Below, in pieces: positions 7,660 through 13,229 of a DNA stretch of 13,229 bases. The stretch's first letter is position 1. Every line of letters starts with the position of its first letter. The DNA comes from Euryarchaeota archaeon UBA53 (GTDB lineage: Archaea; Thermoplasmatota; Poseidoniia; Poseidoniales; Poseidoniaceae), in contig DAZU01000090.1 of the NCBI GenBank assembly GCA_002507425.1, forward strand, positions 1-13,229, in the 5' to 3' direction. The notes under the pieces are model-generated. The model saw only the letters and a program-made list of their open reading frames with translations. It ran no database searches and was not told the origin of the DNA. The position numbers and the translations under genes are program-made.

Positions 7660-8039
7660 TGCGCAAGGCGATAATCAACATCTTTTCAAGTTACAATAAC
7701 GTCCTAATGACTGCAACAGATTTGACAGGTGCAGAGACAATCGCAACATGCTCTGGCGGACAAGTTGTGAAATCATCAAAAGACTCTGGAGGCCAATTTG
7801 CTGCAACAAGGGCAGCGGAGAGAATGGCAGATCAACTGAAAGAAAAGGATTTCACTCAGGTTATAGTAAAATACCGAGCACCTGGAGGAAATAAATCAAA
7901 CAATACTGGCCCCGGAGCACAAGCTGCAATAAGGGCTCTTACTCGCGCTGGAGTAACCGTCACACGAATCGAAGATGTTACTCCGATTGCCCACGATGGC
8001 ACTAAAAAGAAAGGCGGTCGTCGCGGTCGCCGTGTATGA
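7659..8039 (+). CDS. rps11: 30S ribosomal protein S11 (uS11)
   Basis: A protein of the small-subunit platform near the E site and the mRNA exit. The sequence shows the archaeal hallmarks NIFSSYNNVLMTATDLTGAE near the N-terminus, CSGGQVVK, the segment APGGNKSNNTGPGAQAAIRA, and the terminal KKKGGRRGRRV. I chose the ATG at 7659 (126 residues), whose A is the last base of the rps4 stop (TGATG) and which follows GGAGG at 7645-7649. A TTG three bases upstream at 7656 would add only one Met and is the less likely start. Confidence 0.96.
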   Translation: MRKAIINIFSSYNNVLMTATDLTGAETIATCSGGQVVKSSKDSGGQFAATRAAERMADQLKEKDFTQVIVKYRAPGGNKSNNTGPGAQAAIRALTRAGVTVTRIEDVTPIAHDGTKKKGGRRGRRV

Positions 8040-8047
8040 AAAATTGC

Positions 8048-8053
8048 GGTGAT
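8048..8053 (+). promoter_or_regulatory. Ribosome binding site GGTGAT of rpoD
   Basis: GGTGAT is complementary to the AUCACC end of archaeal 16S rRNA and sits four bases before the ATG at 8058. It decides the start: a GTG at 8049 lies inside this element and is therefore unlikely to be used. Confidence 0.6.
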
Positions 8054-8057
8054 AAAT

Positions 8058-8984
8058 ATGAAGGCAGAAGTTGTAAATGGTTGGCCTAAGGACAACAGAA
8101 TCAGAATCGTAATTTCCGATACGAACGCATCCCAAGTTAACAGCATTCGAAGAGCAATTTTAGCAGACGTCCCGAAAATGGCCATAACAAAGGTGAGGTT
8201 TGAACAGGGAGTGACACAAGATAATCAAGGGGAAGTCATAGAATCTGTAAACGTTCTTCCTGATGAAGTACTCGCTCACCGCCTTGCCATGGTTCCAGTT
8301 CCTACGTATCTTGATGAATTTGTTTTTCCCGAGGATGACCCCAATAACGAGAATGTTCCAGAAGATCAGTGGGGTTCTCCACTCTCTCAAATCATATATC
8401 ACCTCTCGATTAGAGGTCCGAACTCAGATTCAGAAGAGGATTTTAAAACGGTTTACGCAGGTGATTTGAATGTTCTTGGAGAAACCAAATTACAAATCCG
8501 TGATGAGCACAAGAAGATACCTTTGACAATTCTTGCTAAAGGACAATATCTTGAACTATACGCATATGCAACTCTAGGACGCGGGAAACAACACACAAAA
8601 TGGTGTCCTGCTGCTGCGGTTGCGTTCCAACCGCGACAAAGAGCGGTTCTAGCAAAACCAAAGAAAGCAAAGACTCTCTTTGACCTGAATCTTACTTCAA
8701 AGTCTGGAAGGCCAATTGATTCTAAACTATTTACAAACAAAGAATGTTCTGATGTTGACGCAGTTTTAGACCTTGAGAGGGCTTTACATCAAGTCGGGCC
8801 GGGAACCGGTAGAGATACTGACTTTGATGACGCAATTGTCTTAGAGGATATCGAGGGAGAATACGTATTCTCATTCGAGTCTGACGGATCTTTAGAACCT
8901 GAAGAAGTATTCAATCGAGCATGTGATGAATTGATTGCTCGTTTTGATAAGATTGATGCTGAAGTAGACTCAGCATTTGCTTGA
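8058..8984 (+). CDS. rpoD: DNA-directed RNA polymerase subunit D (Rpo3)
   Basis: Archaeal counterpart of bacterial alpha N-terminal domain and eukaryotic RPB3/RPAC1. It pairs with subunit L to form the platform on which the polymerase assembles. Recognisable segments are VNSIRRAILADVPKMAI (27-43), the dimerisation signature, and NVLPDEVLAHRLAMVP (65-80). HTKWCPAAAVAF (179-190) precedes the region where many archaeal D subunits carry a ferredoxin-like iron-sulfur domain. Here that region has no CxxCxxC cluster: the only cysteines are C183, C230 and C289, so an iron-sulfur cluster is unlikely. There is an acidic insertion around 86-107 (DEFVFPEDDPNNENVPEDQW) and an acidic C-terminal part. The ATG at 8058 gives 308 residues and is chosen for its GGTGAT site. 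It lies 18 bases after rps11, the conserved archaeal order. Confidence 0.95.
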   Translation: MKAEVVNGWPKDNRIRIVISDTNASQVNSIRRAILADVPKMAITKVRFEQGVTQDNQGEVIESVNVLPDEVLAHRLAMVPVPTYLDEFVFPEDDPNNENVPEDQWGSPLSQIIYHLSIRGPNSDSEEDFKTVYAGDLNVLGETKLQIRDEHKKIPLTILAKGQYLELYAYATLGRGKQHTKWCPAAAVAFQPRQRAVLAKPKKAKTLFDLNLTSKSGRPIDSKLFTNKECSDVDAVLDLERALHQVGPGTGRDTDFDDAIVLEDIEGEYVFSFESDGSLEPEEVFNRACDELIARFDKIDAEVDSAFA

Positions 8985-9037
8985 ACATTTCTCACTTGTA
9001 GATAAAAATCTTGACAAGTTACCTTTACGGTGATTAA
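8985..9037 (+). promoter_or_regulatory. rpoD-pantoate kinase spacer with possible internal promoter and GGTGAT site
   Basis: This 53-base AT-rich spacer contains GATAAAAATC (9001-9010), a possible TATA-like element 28-37 bases before the next ATG, and GGTGAT at 9029-9034, three bases before that ATG. An imperfect hairpin (ACTTGT 8994-8999 with ACAAGT 9014-9019) is also present. The kinase could be read through from rpoD, transcribed from its own promoter, or both. Confidence 0.35.
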
Positions 9038-9958
9038 ATGAGTGAAGTATCAGTTCACGTTGGAGGGCATGTAACCTTACTTTTTTCAATACACTCTGCG
9101 TCGCTTTTAGCAAGAAATCAGGGTTCAAAAGGAGCGGGTTTTTGTTTGGAACACGGGGTTATTGTGACTGTTAAAGAGGCAGTTTCCGAGGGAGACACAA
9201 TATCTGTATTCAATTTCAAAGGTGAGAAATTAGCATCTGGGGAATCCTTATACTTCCCACTACTTGAGGAGTTTAGAGAATTATTTGGGATAGACACATC
9301 AGTGGAAATGGTTGTTGAATTGGAATTACCAGTATCCCAAGGTTTCGGAATGTCAGCAGCAGGTTTACTAGCGACAAGTTTAGCATTAGGAGAGCTTTTC
9401 AATCGAGGCGAAATTAGTCAGTTAGTTAGGCTTGCTCACAGGTTAGATAGAGAGAATTCTGGAGGACTGGGAGATGTCTTGGGCCTATGGGCTGGAGGCT
9501 GTGAATTGAGGACAAAGCCTGGTAGCCCACCCTTCCCAGGTAAATGTAGGAGTTTTCCAGTTGGTTGTCCAGCACTACTTGTTTGGGATCCTGAAAACGA
9601 AAAGCATACCTCTGACTATATCGATAATGAGCAGTGGATTTCTAGGATTACTAAGGCGGGAGAGGATTCTGTAAGCAGACTTGAAAAAATGAATTGGGAC
9701 CTAAACGTATGGGATACTTTACTATCAGAAGCGGACACATTTGCTATGGATTCAGGACTGCTAGAGGAAGAAAGTCGTGCTAATCTTTTGAATCTCGTGG
9801 TTAGCAACTCCAAGGAAAATATGAGCAATCACCTTTGCATGCTTGGGACCTCAGTAATTGTAGTTCCAAAGGATCTAAGCAAGGAATTTGACTTTGATGA
9901 TTTGGCTTCGCACCTGGTTAGTTTGGGTTTGGGAATTAAACCAACAATCCTGCAATGA
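9038..9958 (+). CDS. pok: Pantoate kinase (archaeal GHMP kinase, coenzyme A synthesis)
   Basis: Phosphorylates pantoate with ATP to give 4-phosphopantoate, which archaeal phosphopantothenate synthetase then joins to beta-alanine. This replaces the bacterial pantothenate synthetase and pantothenate kinase route. The 306 residues show the family's N-terminal pattern GGHVTLLFSI (9-18) and GSKGAGFCLEHG (29-40). The GHMP ATP-binding motif is LPVSQGFGMSAAG (97-109), with GMSAAG in place of the GLGSSAA of other GHMP kinases, as is typical of pantoate kinases. SGGLGDVLG (141-149) and GGCELRTKPGSPP (153-165) form the substrate side. Another GHMP kinase such as a mevalonate-pathway enzyme is less likely because of these family-specific motifs. 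It ends one base before the convergent TPD-domain gene. Confidence 0.88.
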   Translation: MSEVSVHVGGHVTLLFSIHSASLLARNQGSKGAGFCLEHGVIVTVKEAVSEGDTISVFNFKGEKLASGESLYFPLLEEFRELFGIDTSVEMVVELELPVSQGFGMSAAGLLATSLALGELFNRGEISQLVRLAHRLDRENSGGLGDVLGLWAGGCELRTKPGSPPFPGKCRSFPVGCPALLVWDPENEKHTSDYIDNEQWISRITKAGEDSVSRLEKMNWDLNVWDTLLSEADTFAMDSGLLEEESRANLLNLVVSNSKENMSNHLCMLGTSVIVVPKDLSKEFDFDDLASHLVSLGLGIKPTILQ

Positions 9959-9959
9959 G

Positions 9960-10982
9960 TTAGTTCAGTCGATCAAGCTCTAGAGGGCCACAGTCTAACA
10001 AAACGGACCCTGGGATATGCACGTTTTCACAGAAACCATGTCTGAACACAAGCGCTCCCTGACCCCATGTCTCGACATATCTGGATGCCTGCTTTACAAT
10101 TTTTTTCCGCTGGAAGTCTACATCTGCACCGTAGAAATGTTTAGCATCTATCCATGCAATTGGCTCACCATTAATCTCAACATGATCTAAGAAAAGCAAA
10201 TCAGGGGTATTAACAGGCCTTCCATGCTCTTTCATCTGCTCTTTAACCATCTCTCCTTGTCTTCGAACCCTAACGCCCTGATTCTCAAACCAATCCGCAA
10301 GAATCTCCTCAAAAATATCAGCCTTCTCATGTGTTATTGACTGGTCAACGTTACTCACTCTATCAGCCTCCTCTGCGGCTTCAAACTCTTTGCGTTCTCT
10401 TTGCTTAAATTTTGAGGGTGAGCGCAGTGTCTCCTTTATTCTAGATTTGGACCACCCCATCTCTTTTAGGATAACTCTGAAGATATTCATTGGCGGAAAA
10501 TCGAACTTCTTTGAAAGGTCCACAATACTTACACCGTCTTTATACAATCTATGGAGGGCTTTCCCTCTTGCCTGTAATTGGCCATGGGAGTATACGGTTT
10601 TTTGCTGAAGCAGTGCACTTCTAAGGGATAGGGCCTGATCCAAAGTCATCTCACAGTTCAACACTAATTTTGCAATCTCATCTACTCTGTCGTCGGAAAG
10701 CCAACCGAACTCGCCACGATTAACAACTAGTGAAGCAATTTCACCTTCTGTCTTTAGGGAAACTGGTCTATTTTCCCAATTAAATGAGAATGTCTTAGGA
10801 TTTTTGAAATCGGTTGGAATTCCAATTGGTAACGGAGACTTAGAGAATCTGTTTATGGCAGAATCCTTAGCTTCGGCATTATACTCTGCATTTCGTTCGA
10901 CTAGGAGGCTTATTTTAGGGCCTCCATAGCGCTTTTTTTTCTTTTTTCGACGGCCTTTCACCCCGTTGTTTCCAGCCGCCAT
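9960..10982 (-). CDS. TPD-domain protein, PD-(D/E)XK-like putative nuclease related to human CDIN1 (C15orf41)
   Basis: The 340 residues begin with a very basic stretch (RRKKKKKRYGG, 11-21). A helical middle follows, with a helix-turn-helix-like segment around 145-184 (GVSIVDLSKKF, then MNIFRVILKEMGWS). The C-terminal domain shows a restriction-endonuclease-like pattern: Glu225/226 in ADIFEEILADWF, the name-giving TPD at 259-261, and DAK at 279-281 in WIDAKHFYGAD, which would form the E...D...(D/E)xK active site. The segment KQASRYVETWGQGALVFRHGF (297-317) resembles the end of human CDIN1, which is mutated in congenital dyserythropoietic anaemia type I. The family is known in archaea and eukaryotes; its substrate is not established, and nuclease activity here is inference. 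The upstream SRPBCC gene is 40 bases away on the same strand, so the two may share a transcript. Confidence 0.85.
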   Translation of the reverse strand: MAAGNNGVKGRRKKKKKRYGGPKISLLVERNAEYNAEAKDSAINRFSKSPLPIGIPTDFKNPKTFSFNWENRPVSLKTEGEIASLVVNRGEFGWLSDDRVDEIAKLVLNCEMTLDQALSLRSALLQQKTVYSHGQLQARGKALHRLYKDGVSIVDLSKKFDFPPMNIFRVILKEMGWSKSRIKETLRSPSKFKQRERKEFEAAEEADRVSNVDQSITHEKADIFEEILADWFENQGVRVRRQGEMVKEQMKEHGRPVNTPDLLFLDHVEINGEPIAWIDAKHFYGADVDFQRKKIVKQASRYVETWGQGALVFRHGFCENVHIPGSVLLDCGPLELDRLN

Positions 10983-11022
10983 GACCTTTGCTATGAGTCA
11001 CGCTCAATAGATGCACCGGCAC

Positions 11023-11493
11023 CTAAATACTCGACAGGTCTGAGATAAACTGTTCACTCTGCTTTTTCATGAATGCTTTTATTTGCTTAGAAAACATTGA
11101 CATCAATCTTGAGGTCTTACACGTAGAATGTACCTCAATACCTCCGCCATTTTGGAATAGAAATGTGATGCATACTGTTAGGTTTTTCACACCTCTTGCA
11201 ATAGGTCTTTCATTTCTGTATTGACCCTCTCCAACCAACTCAATTTCACAGAAATCAGAACCTTCTCTGATACTGTCTACAAGCCATTTAGTTTCAATTA
11301 GACCACCCTTTATCATCTGAAAAATCGCAAGATGATCACCTTCATCAATGGTTTCTGCTTTTGTCGCTAACATTGTTTTAGCAACGGTATTCCATTCTGG
11401 CCATCTACTTGGGTTTCTAAATGCTGTAAGTGCCTTTTTTACTTTTGTAGGGGAGAGTTCTTTTCGAGATGTAAAAGCAAAACTTCTCCCCAT
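11023..11493 (-). CDS. Small SRPBCC/START-like ligand-binding-fold protein
   Basis: A 156-residue soluble protein without signal peptide or membrane segment. The pattern FRNPSRWPEWNTVAKTM (25-41) resembles the start of SRPBCC (polyketide cyclase/START-like) proteins, in which a helix carrying a WPxWN motif is followed by strands. IETKWLVDSIREGSDFCEIELVGEG (66-90) fits the alternating strands of such a fold. LMSMFSKQIKAFMKKQSEQFI (130-150) fits the long C-terminal helix that closes the cavity. The fold assignment rests on these patterns alone and no ligand can be named. The ATG at 11493 is preceded by GTGGA, a weak Shine-Dalgarno. It is upstream of the TPD gene and divergent from the propeller gene. 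Confidence 0.6.
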   Translation of the reverse strand: MGRSFAFTSRKELSPTKVKKALTAFRNPSRWPEWNTVAKTMLATKAETIDEGDHLAIFQMIKGGLIETKWLVDSIREGSDFCEIELVGEGQYRNERPIARGVKNLTVCITFLFQNGGGIEVHSTCKTSRLMSMFSKQIKAFMKKQSEQFISDLSSI

Positions 11494-11574
11494 ATTCCAC
11501 GGGATATCTTATGCGGTTTTGACATTGCGTACATTGGATACAACATTTCAAGTGGTATACGCTAAGGGGTAAAT
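11494..11574. promoter_or_regulatory. Divergent intergenic region between the SRPBCC and propeller genes
   Basis: These 81 bases separate two divergent starts and must drive both unless the minus-strand pair is transcribed otherwise. AT-rich patches occur at 11503-11512 (GATATCTTAT) for the minus strand and at 11555-11560 (GTATAC) for the plus strand, but neither is a clear TATA box. AAGGGG at 11564-11569 is a plausible Shine-Dalgarno site for the GTG at 11575. Confidence 0.4.
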
Positions 11575-13229
11575 GTGCGTCGAATCTGTATATTGCTTGC
11601 CCTTTTACTGGTAACCTCGCCAATAGTTATCGCGGAAAGTAATGAAGAAAAACCACTTGGATGGGCTACTTCTGCTGGTGGCTTCGATGATGATATTCTC
11701 GCAGGCAGCGTCATTTTAAGTGACAATTCTGTTGTAACAGCTGGTAGTTTTGTAACTGCTGCAAGTTTTGGTGAATTGGGTGTAGGAGCAAATGGGATGC
11801 TTGGAGATGCGGATGTTTTTATCGCAATCTCAAATGAATCAGGCAATTGGACATCTCTCAAATCATATGGGGGTTCGGGAGCGGATGGTATCGATGCGAT
11901 CGCGTTGCACGATTCAGGAGATATAGTTGTAGTTGGACACTACTGTTTAGGAACTGCTGGAAGCCCTTGTGAAATAAGTTTCGACGACATAGTCTTGACA
12001 AAAGCAGATGACCTCGGAGAAGGAGACGCCTTTGTCGGGCGGTTTTCTGTAAGTTCAAACACGATAAGTCCGGTTTGGGTACGTGCATTTTCAAATAATC
12101 TAGACTTGTCGGGATTTGATGTATTATCAAGCCCTAATGGTGGTATAACTGTGGCTGTAAATCACAAGGGCCCTCTCCAGGTTGAGGAGTATTTGTTCTT
12201 TGGCGATGAGGGAACTAGTTTAGCCATTTTGCACTATAATGAAAATGGGGAAATCATTTGGACTAATGAGGTATCTAGTTCAGGAGGAATCGAACCTTTT
12301 GGAGGAATGTGTTATTCAGAATCAGGATATCTACACATAGCTGCTACCTATACCAGTTCAGTTATGTTTGAAGAAAATCATCAATCACAAGGTCTAGCAG
12401 ATATCTTTGTGGCTCAGATCGACGGTTATGGAAACTTTACCTGGACATCATTTGCAGGAGGTAGTGAGGATGATTGGGTAAATGACTGTGCAGTAGATAG
12501 TAACGGTGTAGTCCATGTGGTTGGACAAATCGAGGGCAACGTTGATTTTGATTTTCTTAATCTGACATCCAATGGATGGAGAGATATGTTCCATGCTACT
12601 CTTTCGACGAACGGAGATTGGATTGACGTTATGAATTCAGGAGCAGGTGGATGGGAAACAATTGAGTCATTGATTATTGACAAGAGGGACAATGCAATAG
12701 TAGTAGGGACATACACTTCGTCTTTCACACTTGGAATAGACACACTCGAAGATAGAGATTCTAACGGTGATAAAAGAGACATATTCGTCGCACAGTTGGG
12801 CAGTAACAGTCAATGGGATTGGGCAGTTAGTGCTGGAGGAAATGGAGACGATATGGCAATTTCCGTTATATTTGGAGAGAATGAATCCCCTATAATTGGA
12901 ATGCAGATACAAGATGTAGCTCAGATGGGCAATTTCTCACTCACGTCAAATGGTTACAGCGACATAGCCATTTGGAATTATGCTAGGGATCAAGACTTAG
13001 ATGGTTTGACAGATGGCTCAGATAATTGTCCGCGCATACCCAACCCCGATCAACTGGATACAGATGGTGATTTTTACGGCGATGCTTGTGATGATGATGA
13101 TGATGACGACAATGTTGGCGATGACTGGGATGATTGCAACCCTGGTGAAATAGGTTGGAGTTCGACACCAAATACAGATCATGATGGTGATGGATGCAGA
13201 GATGTTTCAGAGGACTTTGATGATGATGA
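11575..13229 (+). CDS. Secreted beta-propeller-type repeat protein with thrombospondin type 3 repeats (3' end outside window)
   Basis: The frame runs 551 codons to the window end without a stop. The start is a GTG at 11575, because the ATG at 11573 is in another frame and stops after 13 codons. AAGGGG precedes the GTG by five bases. Residues 1-20 (MRRICILLALLLVTSPIVIA) form a signal peptide, with probable cleavage before ESNEE. Residues 29-470 hold about seven degenerate units of roughly 60 residues with the SBBP-like pattern (W/F)xxxxGGxxxD...(V/I)VxG...DxFVAxL; clear examples begin at SAGGFDDD (33), SYGGSGAD (97), FAGGSEDD (293) and SAGGNGDD (419). From 471 the sequence becomes Asp-rich, with DQDLDGLTDGSDNCP and DTDGDFYGDACDDD, which are calcium-binding thrombospondin type 3 repeats with Cys485, 505, 521 and 541. 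It is likely exported to the cell surface; its ligand is unknown. Confidence 0.85.
   Translation, partial: MRRICILLALLLVTSPIVIAESNEEKPLGWATSAGGFDDDILAGSVILSDNSVVTAGSFVTAASFGELGVGANGMLGDADVFIAISNESGNWTSLKSYGGSGADGIDAIALHDSGDIVVVGHYCLGTAGSPCEISFDDIVLTKADDLGEGDAFVGRFSVSSNTISPVWVRAFSNNLDLSGFDVLSSPNGGITVAVNHKGPLQVEEYLFFGDEGTSLAILHYNENGEIIWTNEVSSSGGIEPFGGMCYSESGYLHIAATYTSSVMFEENHQSQGLADIFVAQIDGYGNFTWTSFAGGSEDDWVNDCAVDSNGVVHVVGQIEGNVDFDFLNLTSNGWRDMFHATLSTNGDWIDVMNSGAGGWETIESLIIDKRDNAIVVGTYTSSFTLGIDTLEDRDSNGDKRDIFVAQLGSNSQWDWAVSAGGNGDDMAISVIFGENESPIIGMQIQDVAQMGNFSLTSNGYSDIAIWNYARDQDLDGLTDGSDNCPRIPNPDQLDTDGDFYGDACDDDDDDDNVGDDWDDCNPGEIGWSSTPNTDHDGDGCRDVSEDFDDD
12985..13229 (+). repeat. Asp-rich TSP3 repeat region with GAT-codon run
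   Basis: This stretch encodes repeated DxDxDG-type calcium-binding loops, with a run of seven aspartates at about 13090-13110 made of GAT and GAC codons and another beginning at the window end. The base pattern is a near-microsatellite of GAT triplets, a place where replication slippage or assembly breaks are likely. Confidence 0.7.

Noticed and set aside
8049..8051. GTG at 8049 as the rpoD start.
   Set aside because: It lies within the GGTGAT ribosome site of the better placed ATG at 8058.
8994..9019. ACTTGT/ACAAGT inverted repeat after rpoD as a terminator.
   Set aside because: The stem is only six pairs with a 14-base loop and no following T-run, and archaeal termination relies on U-rich tracts.
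11573..11614. ATG at 11573 as the start of the propeller gene.
   Set aside because: That frame stops after 13 codons. The GTG two bases later opens the long frame with a clear signal peptide.
12983..13171. A His-rich open frame antisense to the Asp-rich repeats.
   Set aside because: It is the complement of GAT/GAC aspartate codons (ATC, CAT and similar) and has no independent support.
1..13229. tRNA genes, CRISPR arrays, insertion sequences or inteins.
   Set aside because: I looked for cloverleaf-like segments, regularly spaced repeats, transposase motifs and interrupted conserved motifs and found none.

Overview
This window is AT-rich archaeal DNA, most likely from a marine planktonic euryarchaeon of the Marine Group II (Poseidoniales) type. 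It carries the large subunit of the D-family DNA polymerase, archaeal-type ribosomal proteins S13, S4 and S11, RNA polymerase subunit D (Rpo3) and an archaeal pantoate kinase, all of which are archaea-specific or archaeal in form. The lineage is inferred from the compact layout, the moderate GC content and a secreted beta-propeller protein with thrombospondin type 3 repeats. No marker gene that fixes the lineage, such as 16S rRNA, is present.

Layout. (1) Positions 2-412: the 3' end of a plus-strand gene for a membrane-anchored surface protein. (2) Positions 413-4456: polC (DP2), minus strand, abutting the previous gene tail to tail with no spacer. (3) Positions 4457-4558: a short divergent promoter region. 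(4) Positions 4559-6374: a tight two-gene unit of orotate phosphoribosyltransferase (pyrE) and a methyltransferase of the THUMP-like family. (5) Positions 6375-6519: the promoter and leader of an information-processing operon. (6) Positions 6520-8984: rps13-rps4-rps11-rpoD, followed 53 bases later by pantoate kinase (9038-9958), the first archaeal-specific step of coenzyme A synthesis. (7) Positions 9960-11493: a minus-strand pair, a TPD-domain putative nuclease related to human CDIN1/C15orf41 and a small SRPBCC-like protein upstream of it. (8) Positions 11575-13229: a plus-strand gene, open at the window edge, for a secreted protein with a signal peptide, about seven propeller-type repeats and Asp-rich calcium-binding repeats.

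The genes cover replication (polC), translation (S13, S4, S11), transcription (Rpo3), nucleotide and cofactor supply (pyrE, pantoate kinase) and the cell surface (both edge genes). I see no RNA gene, insertion sequence, CRISPR array or intein, and no gap over 300 bases without a gene. Most of the region is core genome. The least understood parts are the THUMP-like methyltransferase, the CDIN1-like nuclease with its SRPBCC neighbour, and the propeller/TSP3 protein. I do not see convincing evidence for a wholly new multi-gene system.

Two translation-start styles coexist. polC and pyrE have no Shine-Dalgarno sequence and look leaderless. The ribosomal genes carry purine-rich sites, and three internal genes share a close-spaced GGTGA element just before the ATG.
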